From positions 9,125 to 17,699 of the forward strand of contig DQED01000388.1 of the NCBI GenBank assembly GCA_003525525.1: a DNA stretch of 8,575 bases, given 5' to 3'. This document shows positions 1 to 6,791 of the stretch, piece after piece (position 1 is the stretch's first letter; every line of letters begins with the position of its first letter). Under the pieces are notes generated by a model. It was not told the DNA's origin. It saw only the letters and a program-made list of their open reading frames with translations, and did no database searches. A program made the translations under genes and the position numbers. Source of the DNA: Desulfovibrio sp. GTDB taxonomy: Bacteria; Desulfobacterota; Desulfovibrionia; Desulfovibrionales; Desulfovibrionaceae.

Positions 1-277
1 CGCCGCCAATGGCCGCGGCCACGTCGATGCGCTCCCGCACCAGCAGCGGGGCGAGCTTCGCCGTGCGTTCGAGGAGTTCGAGCCCAAGTCCCAGCGCGCC
101 GCGCCGCCGCGTCCCGACGACCTTTGCCGCAAGCCCGAACGCGACAAGGAGCCGCTCCACAATGGGGATGTCGCGGGAGACGAGCGTGACGGTGTGGCCG
201 TGCGCGCGCCACAGCGCGATCTGGTGCCGGAAGAAGTGCACGTGGCCGGGGTGGCCCAGGTCCACGAGGATGTTCAT
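1..277 (-). CDS. DUF354 family protein, predicted glycosyltransferase-like (N-terminus only)
   Basis: The visible 92 residues begin MNILVDLGHPGHVHFFRHQI and continue through a basic linker to RIDVAAAIGG at the window edge. The opening pattern (I-L-V-D-L-G-H-P-x-H-V-H-F-F, then G-H-x-V-x-x-x-S-R-D) is the hallmark N-terminal Rossmann half of DUF354 proteins. These resemble UDP-GlcNAc 2-epimerase and GT-B glycosyltransferases and are commonly found in polysaccharide loci; their reaction is not established. The ATG overlaps the stop of the carbamoyltransferase gene as ATGA. No strong Shine-Dalgarno precedes it, so translation is probably coupled to the upstream gene. The C-terminal half, which should hold the nucleotide-sugar site, lies outside the window. 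It could instead be a general GT-B transferase, but the N-terminus fits DUF354 best. Confidence 0.85.
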   Translation of the reverse strand, partial: MNILVDLGHPGHVHFFRHQIALWRAHGHTVTLVSRDIPIVERLLVAFGLAAKVVGTRRRGALGLGLELLERTAKLAPLLVRERIDVAAAIGG

Positions 278-2052
278 CGTGCGTCCGGCCGTTTTTCGAT
301 GAGCGTGTCGTCCACCACCAGGCAGTCGAGCCCCGAGCGCAACAGCACGTCCACGGCGTCGCGCGCGCCGGTGACGATGGGGAAGCCGTGGAGATTGAAC
401 GAGGTGTTGAGCACCACGCCGTAGCCCGAAAGTTCCGCGAACCGGCCGACGAGGCGGTGGAAGGCGGGATTGGACGTCTCGGTCACGATCTGCGCCCGGG
501 CGGTGTGGTCGGCGCTGTGCACGCCGGCGAGGAAAACGTCGCGCAGCTCCGTGGTGTCGAAGGTCTGCATCATGTAGGGCGAGACCGTGTCCCCGGGCAG
601 GGACGCCGGGATGCGGATGAAGCGCTCGGCCTGCTCGCGCAGCATGGCCGGGGCGAAGGGCATCCAGAAATCGCGCTGCTTGATCATGCGGTTGATGACC
701 GCGATGACGCGCAGGTTGGCGGGGTCGGCCAGGATGGAACGGTTGCCGAGCGCCCGTGCCCCGAATTCCATGCGCCCCGAACAGCGGGCCACGATGCGGC
801 CCTTGTGGAGCAGTTCGGCCGTGCGCGCCTCGGGATCGTCCAGCCGGCGCACGGCCAGCTCCCCTTCGTGCCCGGCCAGGGCCGCCTCGAGGTCGTCGCC
901 GGCCTGCGGGCCCAGGTGGAAGTGGCGCAGGCGGAAGCGATCGTCCGGAGCCCGGCCGTCGGCGACCTCGGTCTGCCAGACCGCGCCGAAGGGCAGGGTC
1001 TCGTCGCCGCAGGAGGGGAAGACGTCGAAGGATTCGATGCCCGGCAGCTCGGCGATGCGCTTGTTGGCCTTGACGTTCATGAACACGCCGCCCGCGGCCA
1101 GCACGCGGCGGATGCCCGTCTTTTCCATCAGCGCCGTGAGCCAGCGCGCGAGCAGGTCCTCGGTGAACGCCTGGAGCCCGGCGGAGAGGTTGTCGAAGCG
1201 CACGCGGCGGAAGTCCTTGAAAAGGCGCGGCACCAGGCGGTGGGTGGGCTCGGGAATCTTGCGCTTGAAGCGCAGCGGGTTTTCCGGATCGAGGTCGAGG
1301 TAGGAGCGGAAGATGTCGGCCAGGCCCCGGGCGTATTTCTCGTGGGGATAGGGGGCCAGACCCATGAGCTTGTATTCGTGCTCGTGAGGCGTCATGCCCA
1401 TGAAATAGGTGACATTGGAATAGATCTGGCCGGGCGAGTTGCCCGAGGGCGTGGCCGCGAGCAGGCGCAGCCGGCCCTTTTCGCCGATATAGACGTGGCC
1501 GCAGCTGTCGTCGCCGCCGCCGTCCAGGGTCACGATCAGGTGCGGGGCGTCGAAATCGCGGCACAGCCCGTAATAGGCGGATGCGGCGTGATTGCCGTGG
1601 TGGTCGAAGCGGTGCAGTCGGGCGCGGCCCAGGCCGTGGGCGGCAATATGCGCTTCCTGGTTGCGGTTGCGCCGGGAAAAGACCGGGTCGAGCAGCGTGG
1701 TTTTCACCCGTTCCCGCCAGCGCGGCGGCAGGTGGCTGTAGCCCAGGTAGGCCAGGGCCTCGAACTCGCGGTCGCGCACTAGCTGCCACGTGTCCTTGGC
1801 CGCGGTCTCGCACTGGCGGTAGAACTGCTCCTTGGTCACCTCCGGGCTGTGGCGGTTGGATAGACACACCGCGTCCACGTCGCCCGGGGCGAGTTGCAAA
1901 AAGGCCAGGGCGGCGTCCAGGGCCTTGTGGGGAAAACCCATGTGGTTTTTCACCCGGCTCAGGCGTTCTTCCTGGAGGGCGAAGACGATTTCGCCGTCGC
2001 GTCCCACCGCCACCGAGGCGTTGATGCCTTCGTTGATGCCGATCACGATCAC
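274..2052 (-). CDS. NodU/CmcH-family carbamoyltransferase
   Basis: This 592-residue protein belongs to the carbamoyltransferases that activate carbamoyl phosphate with ATP and pass the carbamoyl group to a hydroxyl of a sugar, antibiotic or Nod factor (NodU, CmcH, TobZ). Visible motifs, numbered from the GTG: GINEGINASVAV (5-16), EERLSRVKNHMGFP (28-41), the metal-site pattern H-x3-H in DHHGNHAASAYY (150-161), TLDGGGDDSCG (175-185), GGVFMNVKAN (321-330), GRMEFGARALGNRSI (426-440) and a C-terminal NTSFNLHG (549-556). Length is normal for the family. The reading frame stays open upstream to an ATG at 2118, but those 22 extra residues (MLENHPAGPFFRPFPQQRGD...) overlap the asnB end and lie before the conserved start. 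The GTG at 2052 overlaps the asnB TGA as GTGA and has GGAG 8 bases upstream (2061-2064), so I chose it. The next gene also overlaps (ATGA). A glycan hydroxyl is the likely acceptor, by context only. Confidence 0.93.
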   Translation of the reverse strand: MIVIGINEGINASVAVGRDGEIVFALQEERLSRVKNHMGFPHKALDAALAFLQLAPGDVDAVCLSNRHSPEVTKEQFYRQCETAAKDTWQLVRDREFEALAYLGYSHLPPRWRERVKTTLLDPVFSRRNRNQEAHIAAHGLGRARLHRFDHHGNHAASAYYGLCRDFDAPHLIVTLDGGGDDSCGHVYIGEKGRLRLLAATPSGNSPGQIYSNVTYFMGMTPHEHEYKLMGLAPYPHEKYARGLADIFRSYLDLDPENPLRFKRKIPEPTHRLVPRLFKDFRRVRFDNLSAGLQAFTEDLLARWLTALMEKTGIRRVLAAGGVFMNVKANKRIAELPGIESFDVFPSCGDETLPFGAVWQTEVADGRAPDDRFRLRHFHLGPQAGDDLEAALAGHEGELAVRRLDDPEARTAELLHKGRIVARCSGRMEFGARALGNRSILADPANLRVIAVINRMIKQRDFWMPFAPAMLREQAERFIRIPASLPGDTVSPYMMQTFDTTELRDVFLAGVHSADHTARAQIVTETSNPAFHRLVGRFAELSGYGVVLNTSFNLHGFPIVTGARDAVDVLLRSGLDCLVVDDTLIEKRPDAR

Positions 2053-3884
2053 CGGGGAATCTCCGCGTTGCTGAGGAAAAGGTCGGAAAAAAGGGCCAGC
2101 TGGATGATTTTCCAGCAATGCCCGGACTTGTCAAAGGAAGGGGCGGCGTCGAACACGCCGGGATAGGCGGCGCGCACGGTCGCGTAGGAACGCCGGGCCA
2201 GCTCCTGCCAGGGCGCGGCGCGCAGCCAGGCGTCCATGGGCGTGGTGAAGCCGATTTTGTCCTTGCGCGCCACGATGCCCGGGGTGGCGTAGGCGGCCAG
2301 GGCCAGCTTCTGCAGGTACTTGGTCTCGCCGTCGCGGATCTTGAAGGAGCCGGACAGGCCGAGCAGGTATTCCACCAGCCGGTAGTCCAGGAAGGGCACG
2401 CGCGATTCCACGGAAAAGGCCATGGAATTGCGGTCCTCGGTGCGCAGCAGGTGCTCGAGCTTGTACTGGTAGTGCCGCGCCAGGGCGGCGTTGAGGTCGC
2501 CCGCGTCGAAGAATTCCCTCGTGATCAGACTCTTGTCCGCATGGGCCTTGAAAAAGTCCCGGGAGAGAAAGGGCGAGGCGGCCCGCAGCGCCGCCTTGCG
2601 CAGGGCGCGCGGCAGGACCAGGAAGCCGAAGGTCGTCAGGCTGGAGCGGTCCTGGCGGCGCACAACCACCTTGGCCAGCTCTCGCACGAGCCCCGGCGCG
2701 TCGCCGCGCCGCCACAGCCCGTAGAGGTTGAAGCCGTGCAGGTACTGGTAGCCGGCGAAACCCTCGTCGCCGCCCTGGCCGTCGAGGAGCACGGTCACGC
2801 CGTGCTGCCGGGCCAGGCGCATGACCTCGTACTGGGCGTAGATGGCCGCGCCCGTGGTGGGCTCGTCGTTGTGCCAGGCCAGGTCGCGCAGGTTCTCGAG
2901 GCAGGATGCGCCCGTGGGAAAGGTGCGGAGGCTCTCGAAGGGATAGCGGCGGCGCAGGTCGTCCACGTGGGCCGTCTCGTCCACGGCGTGGCCGGGAAAG
3001 GCGGCGGTGAAGCAGGGATAGCCGGCCGGCGCGTGCAGGCGGTCGAAGAGGATGCCGACCATGGTGGAGGAATCGAGGCCGCCGGAAAGGCAGGAGCCGA
3101 CCGGCACGTCGCTTCGCATGCGCAGCGTCATGGCCGAGACCACGAGCTCCTCCACCGTGCGCCGCGCCGTTTCCAGGGGCACGTCCAACCGCGCGTCCAG
3201 GAAGGCCATGGGGTCCCACCAGCGCGCGATGCGCGTCCCCCCGGCGTCCACGGCCATGCGGCAGCCCTTGGGGAGCTTGCGCACGGCGGCGAGGAAGGTC
3301 TCGTCCGCGACGTCGGTGCGGTTGTAGGCGAGGTAGTCGAAAAGGGCCTGCGCATCCACGGCGCGCGGCAGGCCGGGCACGGCGAGCAGCGCCTTGATCT
3401 CCGAGGCGAAATAGAACGTGCCGCCGACCACGGCGTAATAGAGCGGTTTGACGCCGCAGCGGTCGCGGGCCAGGAACAGCGCGCGCGCCTGGGTGTCGTA
3501 GACGGCGAAGGCGAACATGCCGTTAAAGCGGGGCAGGCAGTCCGGCCCCCACTCGAGCCAGGCGGCCAGGAGCACCTCGGTGTCGGTTTTGGTGCGGAAC
3601 GTGTGGCCCTTGGCGGCCAGTTCCCCGCGTAGCTCGAGATAATTGTAGATTTCGCCGTTGAAGACGAGCTGGAAGCGGCCGTCGCGCGAGGCGAAGGGCT
3701 GACGGCCGTCGCGCGAGAGGTCGATGATGGCCAGGCGGCGATGGCCCAGGACGCAGGCGGCGTCGGCGAAGAGTCCCTCGTCGTCGGGGCCGCGATGGCG
3801 CATGATCCGGCCGAACCGGGCCACGAGCCCGGCGTCGTCCGGGGACAAACCGCTTGGATTGAACGCGCCGCTTATGCCGCACAT
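2049..3884 (-). CDS. asnB: AsnB-like glutamine-hydrolysing asparagine synthase / amidotransferase
   Basis: This 611-residue protein has the two domains of class II (Ntn) asparagine synthetases. The N-terminal glutaminase begins MCGISGAF, so Cys2 becomes the nucleophile after Met removal; it also shows RHRGPDDEG (29-37), RRLAIIDLS (49-57), FNGEIYNY (75-82) and TDTE (100-103). The C-terminal ATP-pyrophosphatase domain has the PP-loop SGGLDSS (267-273), DGQGGDEGFAGY (368-379) and RNSMAFSVESRVPFLD (485-500). The family moves glutamine ammonia to an adenylated carboxylate. In polysaccharide loci such proteins often amidate sugar acids or other cell-surface carboxylates rather than make free asparagine, and Gln370 stands where E. 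coli AsnB has a Glu. The start lies about 9 bases after a -10 box with no Shine-Dalgarno. The stop overlaps the carbamoyltransferase GTG. Family membership is certain; the acceptor is unknown, so the symbol is a family label. Confidence 0.93.
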   Translation of the reverse strand: MCGISGAFNPSGLSPDDAGLVARFGRIMRHRGPDDEGLFADAACVLGHRRLAIIDLSRDGRQPFASRDGRFQLVFNGEIYNYLELRGELAAKGHTFRTKTDTEVLLAAWLEWGPDCLPRFNGMFAFAVYDTQARALFLARDRCGVKPLYYAVVGGTFYFASEIKALLAVPGLPRAVDAQALFDYLAYNRTDVADETFLAAVRKLPKGCRMAVDAGGTRIARWWDPMAFLDARLDVPLETARRTVEELVVSAMTLRMRSDVPVGSCLSGGLDSSTMVGILFDRLHAPAGYPCFTAAFPGHAVDETAHVDDLRRRYPFESLRTFPTGASCLENLRDLAWHNDEPTTGAAIYAQYEVMRLARQHGVTVLLDGQGGDEGFAGYQYLHGFNLYGLWRRGDAPGLVRELAKVVVRRQDRSSLTTFGFLVLPRALRKAALRAASPFLSRDFFKAHADKSLITREFFDAGDLNAALARHYQYKLEHLLRTEDRNSMAFSVESRVPFLDYRLVEYLLGLSGSFKIRDGETKYLQKLALAAYATPGIVARKDKIGFTTPMDAWLRAAPWQELARRSYATVRAAYPGVFDAAPSFDKSGHCWKIIQLALFSDLFLSNAEIPR

Positions 3885-3930
3885 ACCGCGCGCTTTCTAA
3901 GCCGGGGACAGGGCGGGGTCAAGGGAGGGC
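3871..3930 (-). repeat. Direct repeat, copy A (asnB promoter plus first asnB codons)
   Basis: This 60-base unit runs from the last codons of the GT/methyltransferase gene through the promoter into codon 5 of asnB. It matches 6778-6837 at 53 of 60 positions by eye and in the same orientation. The mismatches are one at the upstream end, three in the -35/-10 spacer, one just after the -10 box and two in the coding part. Confidence 0.85.
3894..3922 (-). promoter_or_regulatory. Sigma70-like promoter of asnB
   Basis: On the minus strand TTGACC (3922-3917, 5 of 6 to the -35 consensus) is separated by exactly 17 bases from TAGAAA (3899-3894, 4 of 6 to the -10 consensus). The asnB ATG follows 9 bases after the -10 box, which predicts a leaderless or nearly leaderless transcript. 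The TGA stop of the upstream GT/methyltransferase gene lies inside the -35 box, so asnB and the genes after it can be transcribed independently of the two upstream genes. Conservation of both boxes in a second copy supports the call. Confidence 0.65.
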
Positions 3931-5343
3931 CCGCGGCGACGCAGCTTCCTCGGGAAGCAGGTCCTTCAGGGTCGGTTTGGGGCGGGCGTGGATGAAAAAT
4001 TGGTAGGCGAAGACGCGGCGGTTGCACTTGATCAGCCAGCCGTTGCAGGTCAGCAGGCAGCGGCTGACGACGCCGAGGCCTATGGCCTTGGGGTAGGGCG
4101 CGGGGATGCCCTCGACGGCTTGCACGGCGTAGCCGTTGCGTTCAAGCAGGGAGACGATGGAGGCCTCGCTGTAAAGCCTCGTGTGCGTCAGATCCAGGAT
4201 GCCCAGCTTGCCGTACTGGAAGCTGCCGCACAACAGCCGCAGGCGGATGATGAAGAAGGCCACGTTGGGCACGGAGATCAGTACGTCCGGCTTGTCGGGT
4301 CCGGAATTCGCGCGCACGTAGGCCAGCAGATTTTCCGGATAGCGCAGGTGTTCCAGGATATCGAGAAGCAGGATGGCGTCGTAGCCGCGCACCGGGAAGG
4401 CATGGTCCCGGACGTCCAGGTCGATGCGGGTGTAGGCGTCCAGGCCGTGGATGTCGGCCGCCTGGTGCTGGTCCAGGCCGTGGACCTGGCAACCCCGTTC
4501 CACGAGCAGGCGGTCGAACGCCCCGTTGCCGCAGCCGATGTCGAGCACCCGGGCTCCGGCGGGTACGGTCGCCAGGGTCAGGGTGTGCGAGGAACGGTAG
4601 CCGAGCTTGAGCCCGTAGGCGTCCAGCGGCTCCCCCAGATCGAACTGGGGCTGGTAGAAGAGGCTGCACTGGTGCAACAGGCTGAGCCCCGCCGTCTGGA
4701 ACATGGCCATGCAGAAACGGCACTTGGCCAGGAAGGAAAGGGCGGCGTGGGGGTAGTTGCGAACGTCGACCTGGGCGATGTCCCGGCCGGCGATGAGCAG
4801 CTGGATGAGGATTTCGGTGTTGAATTCCCGGTCGTCGCGGTTTTTTGCGTAGGGAATCCTGGCGAGGGCGGTGACGCGGTAGGCCCGGAAACCGGTGTGC
4901 CAGGCGGACAGGCGCGTGCTGGTCAGGAAATTGATCAGGCGGGAGGCTAGCCAGCTTCCGGCCCGGACGAGCTTGGTCTCGCCGGCCGGAATGGCCAGGG
5001 CCAGGGCCGCCCCGTCCGTAAGCGGAGCGAGGAGCGTGGGAATCTCTTCCACGGGGTAGCGCGGCTTGCCGTCCAGGGTGACCACGGCGTCGCAGCTCAG
5101 GCGTTCGGCCAGGGCGAAAGCCAGTTTGACCTGCTCGCCGTAGCCAAGACGCCCCTCGCTGACGATGGTTTCCAGACGGGTGTTGCCGCACGGCGCGTGC
5201 GCCCCGGCCACGGGGGGAGTTCGGGAGAAATGGAGGACGACCGCCGTGTCGCGGCCGCGGAAGCCGGCCGCGTTCAGACGCAGTTCGATTTCCGCGACGT
5301 GCGCGTCGTCGCCCTCGTCGAGGATGGCAAACAGGGTCTTCAT
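3919..5343 (-). CDS. Fused GT2-type glycosyltransferase / class I SAM-dependent methyltransferase
   Basis: This 474-residue protein is a two-domain fusion. Residues 1 to about 225 resemble GT2 (dolichyl-phosphate mannose synthase-like) transferases: EGRLGYGEQVKLAFALA (63-79), AVVTLDGKPRYPVEEIP (86-102) and AWHTGFRAYRVTALARIPY (147-165). Residues about 235 to 450 form a Rossmann methyltransferase with motif I VLDIGCGNGAF (266-276), an acidic ribose-binding position at D291, and LLLDILEHL (325-333), followed by VLISVPN (354-360). This architecture is known in polysaccharide loci as a bifunctional glycosyltransferase/methyltransferase. The GT half looks worn: the metal-binding D-x-D reads D-G-K (91-93), and the usual N-terminal Y-N-E type loop is not evident, so it may be inactive. 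The methyltransferase motifs look intact. The ATG at 5343 overlaps the stop of a 14-residue ORF and has no good Shine-Dalgarno. The TGA stop falls inside the -35 box of the asnB promoter. Membrane segments are not obvious. Confidence 0.88.
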   Translation of the reverse strand: MKTLFAILDEGDDAHVAEIELRLNAAGFRGRDTAVVLHFSRTPPVAGAHAPCGNTRLETIVSEGRLGYGEQVKLAFALAERLSCDAVVTLDGKPRYPVEEIPTLLAPLTDGAALALAIPAGETKLVRAGSWLASRLINFLTSTRLSAWHTGFRAYRVTALARIPYAKNRDDREFNTEILIQLLIAGRDIAQVDVRNYPHAALSFLAKCRFCMAMFQTAGLSLLHQCSLFYQPQFDLGEPLDAYGLKLGYRSSHTLTLATVPAGARVLDIGCGNGAFDRLLVERGCQVHGLDQHQAADIHGLDAYTRIDLDVRDHAFPVRGYDAILLLDILEHLRYPENLLAYVRANSGPDKPDVLISVPNVAFFIIRLRLLCGSFQYGKLGILDLTHTRLYSEASIVSLLERNGYAVQAVEGIPAPYPKAIGLGVVSRCLLTCNGWLIKCNRRVFAYQFFIHARPKPTLKDLLPEEAASPRALP

Positions 5344-5384
5344 GATGCAACACGCCTGAAAGGAAGGATTGGCTGGTTTGACAT
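5340..5384 (-). CDS. Possible 14-residue leader minigene overlapping the GT/methyltransferase start
   Basis: This short ORF reads MSNQPILPFRRVAS and stops at a TGA that overlaps the next ATG as ATGA. It has a GAGG 9 bases upstream of its ATG, while the large gene downstream has only a poorly placed AGG. This is the geometry expected for translational coupling, in which ribosomes ending the minigene restart on the glycosyltransferase/methyltransferase. The peptide resembles no family I know, and an ORF this short can arise by chance. It lies in the 94-base gap after the GT-C gene, which otherwise holds nothing recognisable. Confidence 0.25.
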   Translation of the reverse strand: MSNQPILPFRRVAS

Positions 5385-5437
5385 GAAAAAGGGCCTCGCG
5401 GGTGATGCCTGGTGAAGACTCGGATAGCCCGGCATGC

Positions 5438-6751
5438 CTACACCCGCGTTTTGCCCGCGGCAGCGGCGCGCAAGCGACGGCGTGTCATGCACGCAGCATA
5501 GCCGTAACAGGCTAAAATGACAAAGAAGAAGTCCACGGGGTATCTGTAGCGGGCCATGCCGAAGAAGCCGATCGGCAGAAGATAGAGGGCAATGTAAATG
5601 GCGGCGACCGCAAGCAGGAAGCCGTTTTTCCCCTTGACCGCATAGTATACGCCAAGCACGTCGAATATTCTTACGACGGCGATGAAGCAAAGCAGCAAGG
5701 CGCTGACGACGCTCATGAACCGTTGTCCTGGGCCCAGGCAATATTCGACCAAGGACGCTCCTGTGGAAAGGAAATACGAACTCATGGATTTCACGAGTCC
5801 CCGGGTCAGCTGCGCTGTTCCATAGCTTCCGAGGATGCTCCAAAAACGCTCCGAAGCCAGGTCGTACAGCCTGTCTTGCGGGGCGTCGCGGCAATTTCCG
5901 TCATTCGCGGCTGCGACCGCGCAGATGCGGTGGTTCACCTGCGCTATGGCGTCGGACTCCGCCGACTCCCCGAGCAATGAGTTAATATACCGGAAAGCCT
6001 CATATTTTGCAAACCGGCTGTACTGGGGCGGGATCAATGAGACTTGTCCGGTCCTGGCATGCACGTATCCGAGCCACGGGGCCAAAACAAGCGCAGCGGC
6101 GAGCAGGTGCGCAGCGCAACGGGCGGCGTCGCCTGGGAACCGGGATCGCTTGTCCTTTTGCAGCAGCGCTACGGCAATGAGGAACGGATATCCCGCGAGC
6201 AAGACCACGGCGTTGGCCCGCGTGAGCGCCAGGACCGCGGTCAACGCCCCGGAGAGGAGGGCGGCGGCGAGAGACCGCTTTTCGTATGCCGTCACCAGCG
6301 CCAGGGCCTGGGCGGCGAGGACGGCCGCGAAAAACGTCTCGGGCAACACGAGCTGCGCGGACAACAAGCCGTACGGATTAAACAGCGTCAGGAAAAAGAC
6401 CGCATTGGAATTCTCAGGAACGAAGATGTCCGCGACTTTGGCGACGCACGTCGCGCAAAAAAAGCCCAACAGCGCCTGGATGCAGATTATGGCCGGAACA
6501 AGATCCGCTCCAAAGTGCAGGGGAACGCTCAACAGCAAGGGATATGCGGGCAGACGGAGCCCGACATCCATCTGGAAGCGTGCCGCCAGGGTCCTGGCCA
6601 TGTCGATATAGGCGCCCGAGTCCGGCGTGGCATGCCTGCTTGCAGGTATGACCGCATAAAGCGCATACGCGATCAGGAAATAACAGACGGCGCAGCAAAG
6701 CCAAAAGACGCGGCGGCGCGCGATATTATCTAATCGATCAGGAAACAGCAT
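5438..6751 (-). CDS. GT-C type (ArnT/PMT-like, GT39-like) multi-pass membrane glycosyltransferase
   Basis: This 437-residue protein is rich in hydrophobic segments: about residues 15-35, 67-108, 118-155, 160-200, 210-229, 345-370, 376-398 and 405-420. After the first segment comes PDSGAYIDMARTL (43-55), the first outer loop where GT-C enzymes keep their catalytic or metal-binding acid (here probably D44). PETFFAAVLAAQALAL (137-152) and the late RYRYPVDFFF (401-410) are also typical of the superfamily. Such enzymes use polyprenyl-phosphate sugars on the periplasmic side, so it may add a side-branch sugar. A long soluble loop (about 230-320) contains several Cys. The ATG at 6751 was chosen because AGAAG lies 4 bases before it; an in-frame GTG at 6769 would add six residues. 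The gene is much less GC-rich than its neighbours (29 of 60 GC at 5641-5700, against 45 of 60 at 2641-2700), suggesting a different origin. The exact subfamily is uncertain. Confidence 0.82.
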   Translation of the reverse strand: MLFPDRLDNIARRRVFWLCCAVCYFLIAYALYAVIPASRHATPDSGAYIDMARTLAARFQMDVGLRLPAYPLLLSVPLHFGADLVPAIICIQALLGFFCATCVAKVADIFVPENSNAVFFLTLFNPYGLLSAQLVLPETFFAAVLAAQALALVTAYEKRSLAAALLSGALTAVLALTRANAVVLLAGYPFLIAVALLQKDKRSRFPGDAARCAAHLLAAALVLAPWLGYVHARTGQVSLIPPQYSRFAKYEAFRYINSLLGESAESDAIAQVNHRICAVAAANDGNCRDAPQDRLYDLASERFWSILGSYGTAQLTRGLVKSMSSYFLSTGASLVEYCLGPGQRFMSVVSALLLCFIAVVRIFDVLGVYYAVKGKNGFLLAVAAIYIALYLLPIGFFGMARYRYPVDFFFVILACYGYAACMTRRRLRAAAAGKTRV

Positions 6752-6791
6752 TTTTCTTCTTTTTCGCACAGCGCGTTCTTATCCCGCGCAT
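6738..6791 (-). CDS. Possible 17-residue leader ORF, relic of an asnB start
   Basis: The second copy of the promoter repeat has an ATG at the same distance from its -10 box as the asnB start. It opens MRGIRTRCAKKKKNAVS followed by TGA, and overlaps the GT-C start in another frame. The first four codons match asnB (ATG-TGC-GGC-ATA there, ATG-CGC-GGG-ATA here), so Cys2 has become Arg and the frame then diverges. It is either a non-functional relic or a leader peptide translated from a nearly leaderless transcript that could influence GT-C translation. Confidence 0.3.
   Translation of the reverse strand: MRGIRTRCAKKKKNAVS

Noticed and set aside
388..1782. Long plus-strand open frame opposite the carbamoyltransferase gene
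   Set aside because: It lies antisense to a gene with clear family motifs, and its translation is low-complexity (Gly/Ala/Val/Arg/Gln-rich). It is a by-product of high GC at third codon positions.
2053..2118. 22-residue N-terminal extension of the carbamoyltransferase (ATG at 2118)
   Set aside because: It precedes the conserved family start, overlaps the asnB coding end, and the GTG at 2052 has a well-placed GGAG and a typical 4-base overlap.
2118..3632. Long plus-strand open frame opposite asnB
   Set aside because: It is antisense to a fully motif-supported gene, its composition is biased, and it shows no recognisable domain.
3944..3958. Hairpin GCTTCC-TCG-GGAAGC near the end of the GT/methyltransferase gene
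   Set aside because: It lies within coding sequence and has no T-run on either strand, so it is not a convincing intrinsic terminator.
5376..5440. Possible terminator after the GT-C gene (T-run in the minus-strand reading plus the palindrome GGCATGCC)
   Set aside because: The run of five T is not directly preceded by a stable stem; only a 4-base GGGC/GCCC pairing across a long loop is available.
6752..6769. GTG start at 6769 for the GT-C gene
   Set aside because: It has only a weak upstream ribosome site; the ATG six codons later has AGAAG at 4 bases. It cannot be fully excluded.
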